From NCBI GenBank assembly GCA_002309765.1, contig DBXY01000057.1, positions 1-23,777 on the forward strand: a stretch of DNA of 23,777 nucleotides, written 5' to 3'. Under the pieces are notes generated by a model that saw only the letters and a list, made by a program, of their open reading frames with translations, was not told the DNA's origin and made no database searches. This DNA is from Verrucomicrobia bacterium UBA1200 (GTDB taxonomy: Bacteria; Verrucomicrobiota; Kiritimatiellia; RFP12; UBA1067). Shown piece by piece: positions 1 to 7,323 of this stretch (the stretch's first letter is position 1; every line of letters starts with the position of its first letter). Made by a program: the position numbers and the translations under genes.

Positions 1-398
1 TGACGCCTGTAGTACTCCTTGTAGAGCGTTTCGGCGCACACCATCGCAATGCCGTCGCGCCTGCAGCGACCGTGGATCTGCTCGAACGTCCAGCCCTTCG
101 CCAGACGATCCTTCGCCAGCGCCCACATCTCCGCCGTGAACCTGCGCCTCTTCGCGGCCTTCACGGCGACGCGGTGGTTTGCCTTGCCCTGCGCCTTCTT
201 GTGCCGGTAGCCTTTCTTGCTGACATTGCGCTTCAGCTCCCGCCAGACCGTCGTGGGGTGGCATCCAACCCTCTCCGCTATGTGCTTTTTTGAACATCCC
301 TCTTTACGCAGCGCCTCGATTATGATACGCTTCTCATCCGTCAGGCGGTGGTACTTCGGAGACCCGGGTGGGGTCTTTCGTCGTTCCTTTGTGGCCAT
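1..398 (-). CDS. IS30-family transposase, N-terminal part (cut by window edge)
   Basis: This is the first 132 codons of a transposase that would cut and join the ends of an insertion sequence. The translation starts MATKERRKTPPGSPKYHRLT and holds a helix-turn-helix at about residues 22-50 (EKRIIIEALRKEGCSKKHIA, then GCHPTTVWRELKRN), the classic IS30-type arrangement. A basic stretch follows (KKAQGKANHRVAVKAAKRRR), then KDRLAKGWTFEQIHGR, which matches the IS30-family region before the DDE catalytic domain. The DDE residues would lie beyond base 1 and cannot be seen. A strong ribosome site GGAGG lies at 405-409, about 6 bases before the ATG at 398. The reading frame is open to the edge. The family call is confident; whether the element is intact is unknown. 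Confidence 0.88.
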   Translation of the reverse strand, partial: MATKERRKTPPGSPKYHRLTDEKRIIIEALRKEGCSKKHIAERVGCHPTTVWRELKRNVSKKGYRHKKAQGKANHRVAVKAAKRRRFTAEMWALAKDRLAKGWTFEQIHGRCRRDGIAMVCAETLYKEYYRR

Positions 399-431
399 TG
401 CTGCCTCCTTGCATTTTTTGCTTAGCAAGAA

Positions 432-460
432 AGCATACAGCCAACGCCTGATTTTTTCAA
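432..460 (-). promoter_or_regulatory. Promoter of the IS30 transposase
   Basis: Read on the minus strand, TTGAAA (455-460) is followed after 17 bases by TATGCT (432-437), 33 bases before the transposase ATG. Spacing is ideal for a sigma70-type promoter and the position fits the family habit of a promoter partly inside the terminal repeat. Confidence 0.5.
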
Positions 461-585
461 CCCCCGGCTGAAGCCCGCTCAACAGGCCAACCGCTCAAGG
501 CAGAACCTCCCGGTATTGCACTGGAAACTCGCGCGCGCGGCGCGAAAACCGCGCTGGCCAACGACAAAATGTTTTTTCCGTTCAT
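457..585 (-). other. Small 42-codon ORF next to IS30, possible interrupted gene start
   Basis: Starting 24 bases after the EEP stop codon is an ATG at 585 preceded by AAAGGA about 10 bases upstream. The frame runs 42 codons (MNGKNILSLASAVFAPRARV and onward) and stops at 457-459, which is where the IS30 end should begin. It has no recognisable domain. It could be the 5' stub of a further operon gene broken by IS30, or chance. The stretch contains a (CG)5 run at 530-539 and a small 5-bp hairpin at 540-554 without a T-run, so it is not a convincing terminator. Confidence 0.25.
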
Positions 586-609
586 TGGCTTGCGTCCTTT
601 CCGATTCGG

Positions 610-1542
610 TTACGGCAACAGGATCCGGGCCGTAATCGGGAAATGGTCGGAGTGGTAGAGTTTCTTGCCGGGGCGGGGGGCGCAAACCGTTTCGTAATCC
701 AACACTCTGACACCAGGCGAAACATAGATGTAATCGATCCGAGTGCCGTTGCAAGTCTCGATAAAGGCGTCGGAATTGCGCTCGGCCATGGATTTCTTCA
801 ACGCGTCGGTGGCGCCGATTTCTTTGTCGCACCAAATCCAACCGTTGAACGTTCTCCAGCTGCCTTTTGCCGGGGTTTCAGTAATGTAAAGCGCGTTTTT
901 CAGGATACCCGCCACCGCCTGAGCCGGTTCATCGTTTTCCATACAGTTGTGGTCGCCGGTGAAAACGATGGGCGTTCCTTCCGGCGCAAACTCCTTCATC
1001 CGGCGGATAATCAGCAACATCCCTTCTTTTCGCGCCAGGGCGGATATGTGGTCGGTGTGGGTGTTCGCGAAACAGAATATTTTCCCAGTCCGGCGATCTT
1101 TCAGCAATGCCCAGCTGCATACCCGCGGGCAAGCCGCGCCCCAACCTTTCAAGCCCGGCACATCGGGAGTCTCGGAAAGCCAGAACGTGCCGCCCTTAAG
1201 GCATTCGAAACGCTCTTTGCGGAAGTATATGGACGATGCCTCGTCGCTCACGCGGTCTGCGCCGCGGTGTTCCCCGTACTTGGCGTAATCGGGAAAGGCG
1301 GCATCGATTAATGCCGCCTGATCGGGACGGACTTCCTGCAAACCGAAGGCGTCGAGATCAAGGTTGCGAATCAGTGCGATCAAATCATCCTTGCGCTCGT
1401 CCCACGCATTTTCCGTGCCTTTGTCGCCCGCCGACAACCGGATGTTGTAGCTGGCCACATGCAGCGAAGAGTTGATGTTATGGGCGCAACTGGACAGCAG
1501 CGCCGTCGCCAAGATCAGTACTAGTTTGGTTAGTTTGTTCAT
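610..1542 (-). CDS. Endonuclease/exonuclease/phosphatase (EEP) family lipoprotein
   Basis: A 310-residue exported EEP-fold hydrolase. The ATG at 1542 is chosen because it begins a lipoprotein signal peptide (MNKLTKLVLILATALLSSC, lipobox LSSC, lipid Cys19) and has GGAG eight bases upstream; a longer frame upstream to 1671 lacks such support. Family motifs occur in order: SYNIR (Asn33), FGLQEV (Glu70), THTDH (His162), GDHN (Asp197, Asn199), RIDYIYV (Asp270) and SDHFP (Asp299, His300). These match the metal-binding and catalytic set of DNase I/phosphodiesterase-like enzymes. The usual GDFN is GDHN here. The substrate could be a phosphodiester, sugar phosphate or lipid headgroup. It lies 103 bp downstream of the GH92 gene on the same strand, so a role in glycan or phosphoglycan breakdown at the cell surface is inferred. 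Confidence 0.85.
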   Translation of the reverse strand: MNKLTKLVLILATALLSSCAHNINSSLHVASYNIRLSAGDKGTENAWDERKDDLIALIRNLDLDAFGLQEVRPDQAALIDAAFPDYAKYGEHRGADRVSDEASSIYFRKERFECLKGGTFWLSETPDVPGLKGWGAACPRVCSWALLKDRRTGKIFCFANTHTDHISALARKEGMLLIIRRMKEFAPEGTPIVFTGDHNCMENDEPAQAVAGILKNALYITETPAKGSWRTFNGWIWCDKEIGATDALKKSMAERNSDAFIETCNGTRIDYIYVSPGVRVLDYETVCAPRPGKKLYHSDHFPITARILLP

Positions 1543-1645
1543 TCTGTTACTCCGTTGTGTCGCCGGAACGGTAACGTCTCCGGCAGGTTTTGGGTGATAT
1601 GCGCTTATCAGTGAAACGCGATACAAAAGTGATGCCTTGCGATTC

Positions 1646-3847
1646 CTACGGGCGGTTGGACATCTCCACAACTACCCGCGAACCGTTGATAATGTCTTCG
1701 TGGCGGAGCGGCGTGAGCGGGCCGGCTTTTGCCCCGCCGGCCACAGAAATCGAGCGGACGTATTTGGTCTCGTAGGATGAAGCGGGCGATTCCAGCACGA
1801 AATCCTTGCCGTTCTCCAAGTGGATGGTAACTTTGCGGAACACCGGCGAACCCCACTGGTATTCGGGAATTCCTGGGGTGACGGGGTAGAACCCGATCAT
1901 CGAGAATACCGCGTAGGCGCTCATGCCGCCTCCGTCTTCGTCGCCGCATACTCCCATGCGGTCATTGCGGAACCAGCAATCCAACGTCTTGCGGACGAAC
2001 TTTTGCGTCTTCCACGGCTCGTCGGTGTAATTGTAGAGGTAGGGGATATGGAAGGAGGGTTCGTTCGCCATTGAGAACACGCCCATCAATCCGGTGCAAC
2101 CGTCGGGCATTTGTCCGCAGAACGCCCATTTCGCGCCAACCGAGGTGTTGAGCATTTTGGTCAGTTTTGCGGACATTGCGGCTTTACCGCCGAAAAGTTC
2201 GACCAGACCGGGCAGGTCGTGCTGCACGTCCCAGATGTACGTCCAAGCGTTGTTTTCGGTGTAGTAATTGCGTGCGCCGTAACCACCGCAGATCATGTAG
2301 TCGAGTGGTTCGATAAAATTACCGTTTTTGTCTTTCGGATGGAAGAACTGGGTTTTGGGGTTCCACAGTTTGGCGTAACCTTTGGCGCGTTCATCGTATT
2401 TGGCGGTACGGTCGGCGCCAAGTTTCAGTTCGCGTCCAATCTGTGCCAGTGCCCAAGCGTCGTAACTGGCGCCTTGGGTGACGGAGACGCATTGGCGGCG
2501 TTCCCAGTCGGTCTGGACGCCGGGAACGGTCTCTTTTTCCCCTTGGTGCAAGCCGGGGTAGTAGCCGTGCTCTTTATAGAACGTGTCCAATTCGGTGAGC
2601 GGGCCGCGATGCCAGGGAATGAGCGATTCGGTTTCTTCGGTGTGATCCATCAGCTCGAACGCCTTTGCAAGATCGTAACCGCGGATGCCTTTGCGCCAGG
2701 CGTCGAGGAACATGATCGCCGGATGGCGGTTTACCATGCAGTGGCGGTCGCCGGCAACGCCGGGAAAGACAGGTACCCAGCGTTCCGGATCCTGTTCGGA
2801 CATCCTGATATAGCTGGCCAGTTTCGCGCTTTCCTCGTTTGGCTGCAGGATGGTCATCAACGGATGGGCGGCGCGGAAGGTGTCCCAAGTCCAATCGTCG
2901 GTGTAGAAATCCACTCCCTCCGTATTATGCACCTTACCGTCGAAACCGCTGTAGTATTTGCCGTCCTCGGTGATGTTCACCATGCGCTCGAAGCATCTCC
3001 AGAGCGCGGTGTAGAAAACGCTGCGTTGGTCATCGGTGCCGCCTTCCACCTCAATCTGCGACAGCGTCTTGTTCCATGCGGCGCGGGCACCGGCCGCCAG
3101 ACGATCGAGGTCGAAATCGCTGATTTCGGCGCGGAGGTTGCGTTGCGCCTGCTCGTTTGAAATATAGGAGATCCCGACGCGCATTTTCACCGTTTCCCCG
3201 GCATCTTTGCCGAAGACCGCTACGGTGCGGTTGCCGGATTTTCTAACCGCCGTCGGTGCGCGGTCGAATTCCGCAAAGAGGTAAACGTCCGCGTGGCAAC
3301 CGCGCATGCCGTGGAACACGTCTTTCCCGGTCAGCGTGGCGCCGTCCAGCGTGTAGCCGCCTTTGCCGTCGCGGGTTCCGAACTGGATGGCGTGGGTTTC
3401 CGCCTTTTCAAAGGTGAAGGTGAAGATCGCAGTTTTTTCGCCAGGCGCGACGGAAAAGGTGGTGCCGTAGGTGTCGAGCAACACGTCATAACGGTAAGGC
3501 GTGGCGTGCGGCTGGTCCCAGGAGGAACGCCAATCTCCGGTAGCGCCTTCATCGGTACCGGAATAGGGATGGAAGGAGAATACCGGGGAATCGCGGTGAC
3601 CGGGGTTTTGAATCCAGCATGCGGTTACCGCGTCCTGGGTATAGTCGCCGTAAGGCGCGTTGAAACGGAAAAGCGAATTGGGCCGCTGGACAGTGCGGTA
3701 GGTTGGCACCAGCATGTGGCTGATGGAACCGATGCCGGTGTTTACGTAGTCAACCGGCTCTTTGGCGGCGGCGTTCGCGGTGATAACCGCAACGGATATT
3801 GCGGCGAACACGGCCGCGCAGTGTTTTTTGTTATTGGTTGTCGTCAT
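1646..3847 (-). CDS. Exported GH92-family alpha-mannosidase
   Basis: A 733-residue glycoside hydrolase of family 92, a family of calcium-dependent exo-alpha-mannosidases that trim mannose from N-glycans or mannans. A Sec signal peptide covers about residues 1-28 (basic start, then AAVFAAISVAVITANAAA). Family blocks are DDWTWDTFRAAHPL (317-330), ENNAWTYIWDVQHDLPGL (531-548, Glu531 as presumed general acid), NEPSFHIPYLYNY (595-607), GDEDGGGMSAYAVFS (635-649, acidic catalytic-base motif) and IGFYPVTPG (651-659). Length is typical of the family. The N-terminal part (VNTGIGSISHMLVPTYRTVQ) differs from the usual VNPFIGT opening, suggesting a less-studied GH92 branch, so the exact linkage cut is unknown. 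An AAAGGA ribosome site precedes the ATG. It is 14 bp downstream of the GT2 gene. Confidence 0.92.
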   Translation of the reverse strand: MTTTNNKKHCAAVFAAISVAVITANAAAKEPVDYVNTGIGSISHMLVPTYRTVQRPNSLFRFNAPYGDYTQDAVTACWIQNPGHRDSPVFSFHPYSGTDEGATGDWRSSWDQPHATPYRYDVLLDTYGTTFSVAPGEKTAIFTFTFEKAETHAIQFGTRDGKGGYTLDGATLTGKDVFHGMRGCHADVYLFAEFDRAPTAVRKSGNRTVAVFGKDAGETVKMRVGISYISNEQAQRNLRAEISDFDLDRLAAGARAAWNKTLSQIEVEGGTDDQRSVFYTALWRCFERMVNITEDGKYYSGFDGKVHNTEGVDFYTDDWTWDTFRAAHPLMTILQPNEESAKLASYIRMSEQDPERWVPVFPGVAGDRHCMVNRHPAIMFLDAWRKGIRGYDLAKAFELMDHTEETESLIPWHRGPLTELDTFYKEHGYYPGLHQGEKETVPGVQTDWERRQCVSVTQGASYDAWALAQIGRELKLGADRTAKYDERAKGYAKLWNPKTQFFHPKDKNGNFIEPLDYMICGGYGARNYYTENNAWTYIWDVQHDLPGLVELFGGKAAMSAKLTKMLNTSVGAKWAFCGQMPDGCTGLMGVFSMANEPSFHIPYLYNYTDEPWKTQKFVRKTLDCWFRNDRMGVCGDEDGGGMSAYAVFSMIGFYPVTPGIPEYQWGSPVFRKVTIHLENGKDFVLESPASSYETKYVRSISVAGGAKAGPLTPLRHEDIINGSRVVVEMSNRP

Positions 3848-3861
3848 AACTTATCCTTTCG

Positions 3862-4680
3862 TCATTTACGGTTTGCCAAATAAACCACACCAATGCAAAA
3901 ACGCTCGAAAAACATCACGGCGGCCAACAGCGGATGCCGCAGCAGCTTACGCCACTTGCCGTTTTCGGTAAAGACACCCCAGTATCGGTATTTTATGCCG
4001 AGCTGACGGCGGACAATCTCGTCATTGTGCCATTTTTCGCGGTAACGTTCGCAACCGTCGCAGTAATAGCGTTTTTTCTGCAGGGTGCGTTTCAAGGTCA
4101 GGAATTTTTCGTTGTGCCACAAATGCCCGTCGGTCAAAGCGACATTTTGGGTGATTTGCAGCGCCTTGCGGTCCAGATCCCAATCTTCGGGCCCCAGCAG
4201 ATTTTCGTCGTATCCGCCGATCTGCTCAAGCAGCGGACGGCTCACTACGCGGAGCGCGTCAATGCAGGTGGCGTCGTAGAAGCTTCGCTCAAAATTCCGT
4301 GCGGCGGTTCTGATGCCGCGCCCGGTACGGACTTCGCGGATGTAAAGCGCGTCTGGCGGGGAAGGGGAGTTTATCCGCTCCAGAATCTCTGCGGTGGTGG
4401 TGTCCGGCACAATCATGTCGGCGTCGATGAACATCACGTAATCGCCGTTGGCGTGGCGCCAACCGAAGTTGCGCTGGGCACTGCGCTCCGGGCCGGCCGA
4501 AAAGACCGTCGCGCCGCAGGTTTTCGCGATTTCGGCGGTTCCGTCGTCGGAAAAGTTGTCCACCACCAGCACCTCGCAACGGCCATCGGCGGAAAAAGCG
4601 TCGAATGCGCCGATGCAGTCCCGGATATGGGATGCCTCGTTTTTGGCTGGGATCACCACGCTAAGCAAGTTTCTTTTCAT
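3862..4680 (-). CDS. Family 2 glycosyltransferase
   Basis: A 272-residue GT-A fold enzyme that transfers a sugar from a nucleotide-sugar donor to a cell-envelope acceptor. Visible features are the opening strand LLSVVIPAKNEASHI (5-19), the nucleotide-binding VVDNFSDDGT (39-48), the metal-binding DxD as IDAD (85-88), and GPEDWDLDRK near residue 170, the acceptor-side ED motif. The last about 20 residues are hydrophobic, so it may rest on the inner face of the membrane. The ATG at 4680 lies inside the end of lgt (20-bp overlap) and has no purine-rich ribosome site of its own, so it is probably translated by coupling to lgt. Donor and acceptor sugars cannot be told from sequence. Confidence 0.9.
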   Translation of the reverse strand: MKRNLLSVVIPAKNEASHIRDCIGAFDAFSADGRCEVLVVDNFSDDGTAEIAKTCGATVFSAGPERSAQRNFGWRHANGDYVMFIDADMIVPDTTTAEILERINSPSPPDALYIREVRTGRGIRTAARNFERSFYDATCIDALRVVSRPLLEQIGGYDENLLGPEDWDLDRKALQITQNVALTDGHLWHNEKFLTLKRTLQKKRYYCDGCERYREKWHNDEIVRRQLGIKYRYWGVFTENGKWRKLLRHPLLAAVMFFERFCIGVVYLANRK

Positions 4681-5473
4681 GGAGGGAGAGGTAAAGGATG
4701 ACGGCTCCGGCTAAGAACACCGCGAAGCTGATGGTTTGGCTGATGGAGAACGGGCCTACCGCGAACCGGGGGTCGCCGCGCAGGTATTCGATGCAGAAAC
4801 GTATAACCGCGTAGCCCATCAGGTAACATCCGGACTGGAATCCGCGAAGGTGGTGGCGTTTGGTGTAGTTCGCGAACAGAAAGAGAAAGAGCAGAAAGTT
4901 GCATCCGGCCTCGATCAACTGCGTGGGGATGACCGGAAGGCTTTGCGCGGCAAACTGGTCGATCAGCGGCGGGGTGGCGTTTAACTGTTCATGCCAGGCG
5001 GGGGAGTATTTCGGAAAACAGACGCCCCAGCCGTTTTTTACGATTCGTCCGTAGCAGCAGCCGTGGAAAAAACAGCCGATCCGACCGAAGGCGTGTCCGA
5101 GCGGCACTGCTGTCAACACCAGATCAGTGATTTCAAACCAATGGCGTCGGCTGATTTTGGCAAACAACGCCAGACCTGCCGCCGCCGCTATAAGTCCGCC
5201 GTAAAACATCAACCCGCCCTGGTCGATCCGGAATATCTGCGCGGGGTGGCCGGCGAACTCGGCGTTCCAGTGCTCAATCACATAAGCGGCCCGGGCGCCG
5301 ATTATGGCCGACACCATCAGCCAGGTCAGCAACGAGCTTATGCTGTCGGCGTTCTGACCGGTTTTCCGGCACAAATAGGAAACCACCCACCAGCCAAGTA
5401 AAAAGCCGGTTGCCATGCACACCCCAAACGAGTGGACGGTGAATGGTCCCAACGAAAAAAGTTCAGAATGCAT
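4661..5473 (-). CDS. lgt: Prolipoprotein diacylglyceryl transferase
   Basis: Lgt attaches diacylglycerol from phosphatidylglycerol to the lipobox cysteine of prolipoproteins in the inner membrane. The 270-residue protein has about seven hydrophobic segments. It carries the Lgt core GGLMFYGGL (86-94) and signature GHAFGRIGCFFHGCCYGR (126-143, with the essential Arg131), plus EYLRGDPRF and a late SISQTISF. Compared with E. coli, Tyr replaces His in the GGL.F(H)GG motif and Cys replaces Asn in GRIGN; I recall both as common outside proteobacteria but could not check. The start is ambiguous: ATG at 5473 lies 11 bases after GGAG, while an in-frame TTG at 5479 lies 5 bases after it. lgt heads the minus-strand run, and two lipoproteins in this window (EEP and amidase) would be its clients. 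Confidence 0.95.
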   Translation of the reverse strand: MHSELFSLGPFTVHSFGVCMATGFLLGWWVVSYLCRKTGQNADSISSLLTWLMVSAIIGARAAYVIEHWNAEFAGHPAQIFRIDQGGLMFYGGLIAAAAGLALFAKISRRHWFEITDLVLTAVPLGHAFGRIGCFFHGCCYGRIVKNGWGVCFPKYSPAWHEQLNATPPLIDQFAAQSLPVIPTQLIEAGCNFLLFLFLFANYTKRHHLRGFQSGCYLMGYAVIRFCIEYLRGDPRFAVGPFSISQTISFAVFLAGAVILYLSLHEKKLA

Positions 5474-5505
5474 AACCAACGAATCTCCAATATGAAAACG
5501 ATTAT

Positions 5506-5535
5506 ATTTTACAAAAAACGATCACCGCAAGTCAA
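5506..5535 (-). promoter_or_regulatory. Promoter for lgt-GT2-GH92-EEP
   Basis: On the minus strand TTGACT (5530-5535), an 18-base spacer and TAAAAT (5506-5511) form a good sigma70-like promoter. The overlapping TATAAT at 5501-5506 gives an alternative -10 with poor -35 spacing. The start of transcription would fall near 5499, giving a leader of about 25 bases before the lgt start. Confidence 0.6.
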
Positions 5536-5642
5536 GCAGCGAATAATAGGGAGGGGAATGGGAATGCCTCCCGGGTGAAAATGTTGCCATATTTCAGAAA
5601 ACTTAAGTTTCTTTTTATCTTTTCCAAAACGGCAAATTCTGC

Positions 5643-5671
5643 TGGATATCGGAACGGGTTTCGGGTAAAAT
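5643..5671 (+). promoter_or_regulatory. Candidate promoter for gpmI
   Basis: TGGATA (5643-5648), 17 bases, then TAAAAT (5666-5671), 35 bases before the gpmI ATG. The -10 is good and the -35 is weak. It lies in the 233-bp divergent region between lgt and gpmI, which otherwise shows no RNA gene or terminator. Confidence 0.35.
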
Positions 5672-5706
5672 AATGGCATCGTTTTTTTTCTTAACAGGAG
5701 ATTTTG

Positions 5707-7275
5707 ATGAGACCCGTGGTTTTGATAATTCGTGATGGTTGGGGAATGAATCCCCGTGAGGATGGCAACGCGGTTTTTGCGGCTCAGACGCCGGTTATCG
5801 ATCGGCTGAAATCCCGTTACCCGTGGACGCGGCTGGCGTGTAGCGGCGAGGCGGTTGGCTTGCCGGACGGCTATCAGGGTTCCAGCGAGGTCGGGCATCT
5901 GAACATGGGCGCCGGACGGGTGGTAATCCAGGAGTTGAAGCGGATTGACGACGGTTTGAGTACCGGCGAGTTGTTTAATTCCCCCAAGTGGGCGAACCTG
6001 ATCTCCAATTGGAAGCGCAATAACAGTGTCTTGCACTTTATGGGTCTGTTGCAAGATGAGGGAGTCCATGCCCATCAGGAGCATTTGTTCAAGCTGATGC
6101 GTCGGGCGCGGAGCGAATTCCCGGAAGGCCGGATTGTGGTGCATCCGTTTCTGGACGGACGCGACACCCCGCCGCGTAGCACGCTGGAGTACATCGCCCG
6201 TCTAGGCAAGGAGATGGCGGTGGTTGGCAACTGCGTGATTGGTACAGTTCAGGGGCGTTACTACGCCATGGACCGCTCCAAAAACTACGCGCTCACCTCC
6301 GAGGCGTTCGCCTGTCTGGTTCAGGCCAAGGGACGCGCGGCGGACACTGCCGAGGCCGCGGTGCGCGAGTCTTATGAAAAAGACCTTACCCCTGACGGCA
6401 CCCCGATGACCGACGAATACATTCCGCCGTATGTGATCGGCGGTTACTCCGGGATTAAGGACGGCGATTCGGTGATGCATTTCAACTACCGGCAGGACCG
6501 CGCGATCCAACTGACCCAGGCTTTTGTTTGCGACGATTACGCCGGTGAGCGCCCGGTGCGCCCGGCGGTGGCTTATTTGGGGTTCACCCGTTACTGGGAC
6601 GAGTTCGCGGATTACCTGCTGGGCGCGATGGGCGCCGGCGGCGGCATGGACAACCTGCTGGGCGAGGTGGTTTCCAAGCAGGGGTACCGTCAGCTCCGCA
6701 TTGCCGAGACCCAGAAATTCCGTCATGTCACCAGTTTCTTCAACGGCAAGTCCACCAAACCGTCCGAGGGCGAGGAACAGGTGGACATTACCAGCCGCTT
6801 TGACCCCGCGACGTTTGCCAGCCATCCGGAAATGGAGGCTTACAATGTCACCGAAGCGTTGCTCAAACGGTTGGAAAACAATCCTTACGCGTTTGTGGTG
6901 GTCAATTACGCGAACGGCGACATGGTGGGCCACACCGGCGATTTCAACGCCGCCAAAAGGGCGGTGGAGATTGTTGACGAGTGCATCGGCAAACTGTTGC
7001 CGCGGCTGATGGAGCTGGACGCGCAGGTGCTGATTACCGCCGACCACGGCAATTCCGAGCAGATGAAGGATTACACCACCGGCATGGTCAAGACCAGCCA
7101 CACCCTGAATGACGTTGAATTGATTTACGTCGCCAGTGACGCGCCCGGCACCAAACTGTTGCCGCAGGGTAAACTTTGCGATATCGCCCCGACCGTGTTG
7201 GCGTTGCTCGGCATCGAGATTCCTAAGGAGATGACGGCATCCAACCTGATCGTTTCTCGCCCGGAATGGGAGTAG
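5707..7275 (+). CDS. gpmI: 2,3-bisphosphoglycerate-independent phosphoglycerate mutase
   Basis: GpmI interconverts 3- and 2-phosphoglycerate in glycolysis and gluconeogenesis using two Mn ions and a phosphoserine intermediate. The 522-residue cytoplasmic protein is the usual size for the family. Motifs are IIRDGWG (metal Asp10), SSEVGHLNMGAG (59-70, with catalytic Ser60; the family normally reads NSEVGHLNIG), FLDGRDTPP, FNYRQDRAIQLTQ, NYANGDMVGHTGDF and ADHGNSEQM, which give the remaining metal ligands. The ATG at 5707 is preferred over the TTG just before it because AGGAG (5696-5700) is six bases upstream. The gene starts a plus-strand run, and the amidase gene begins within about 50 bases of its stop. 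Confidence 0.97.
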   Translation: MRPVVLIIRDGWGMNPREDGNAVFAAQTPVIDRLKSRYPWTRLACSGEAVGLPDGYQGSSEVGHLNMGAGRVVIQELKRIDDGLSTGELFNSPKWANLISNWKRNNSVLHFMGLLQDEGVHAHQEHLFKLMRRARSEFPEGRIVVHPFLDGRDTPPRSTLEYIARLGKEMAVVGNCVIGTVQGRYYAMDRSKNYALTSEAFACLVQAKGRAADTAEAAVRESYEKDLTPDGTPMTDEYIPPYVIGGYSGIKDGDSVMHFNYRQDRAIQLTQAFVCDDYAGERPVRPAVAYLGFTRYWDEFADYLLGAMGAGGGMDNLLGEVVSKQGYRQLRIAETQKFRHVTSFFNGKSTKPSEGEEQVDITSRFDPATFASHPEMEAYNVTEALLKRLENNPYAFVVVNYANGDMVGHTGDFNAAKRAVEIVDECIGKLLPRLMELDAQVLITADHGNSEQMKDYTTGMVKTSHTLNDVELIYVASDAPGTKLLPQGKLCDIAPTVLALLGIEIPKEMTASNLIVSRPEWE

Positions 7276-7323
7276 GCGATGGTGTGGCGGAACGATGGGG
7301 GAACACCGAGGAGCTGGATTCGC

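Larger units (their letters stand above)
1..465 (-). mobile_element. IS30-family insertion sequence, one end (approximate outer boundary)
   Basis: The transposase start and its promoter mark the 5' end of an IS30-like element whose remainder lies outside the window. IS30-family terminal inverted repeats are about 20-30 bp and often carry the -35 box of the transposase promoter. The candidate -35 at 455-460 therefore places the outer end near 460-480. The exact tip and target duplication cannot be fixed because the other end is absent. The element lies directly downstream of the EEP lipoprotein gene. Confidence 0.6.

Noticed and set aside
540..554. GCGCG/CGCGC hairpin after the EEP gene as a terminator
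   Set aside because: Only 5 bp, a different base context on each side and no T-run; more likely a by-product of the CG-rich run.
1543..1671. 43-codon N-terminal extension of the EEP protein
   Set aside because: It would bury the lipoprotein signal peptide inside the chain and overlap the GH92 3' end; the ATG at 1542 has a ribosome site and starts the signal peptide exactly.
2111..3160. 349-codon plus-strand open frame opposite the GH92 gene
   Set aside because: It is antisense to a gene with clear GH92 motifs; the translation has no family features and reflects codon bias in GC-rich DNA. The same holds for the long antisense frames at 3934-4701, 6202-7101, 7339-8217 and 15711-16679.
5474..5706. 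Possible riboswitch or small RNA in the lgt/gpmI divergent region
   Set aside because: Only promoter-like boxes and a ribosome site are visible; no conserved aptamer motif or stem series was recognised.
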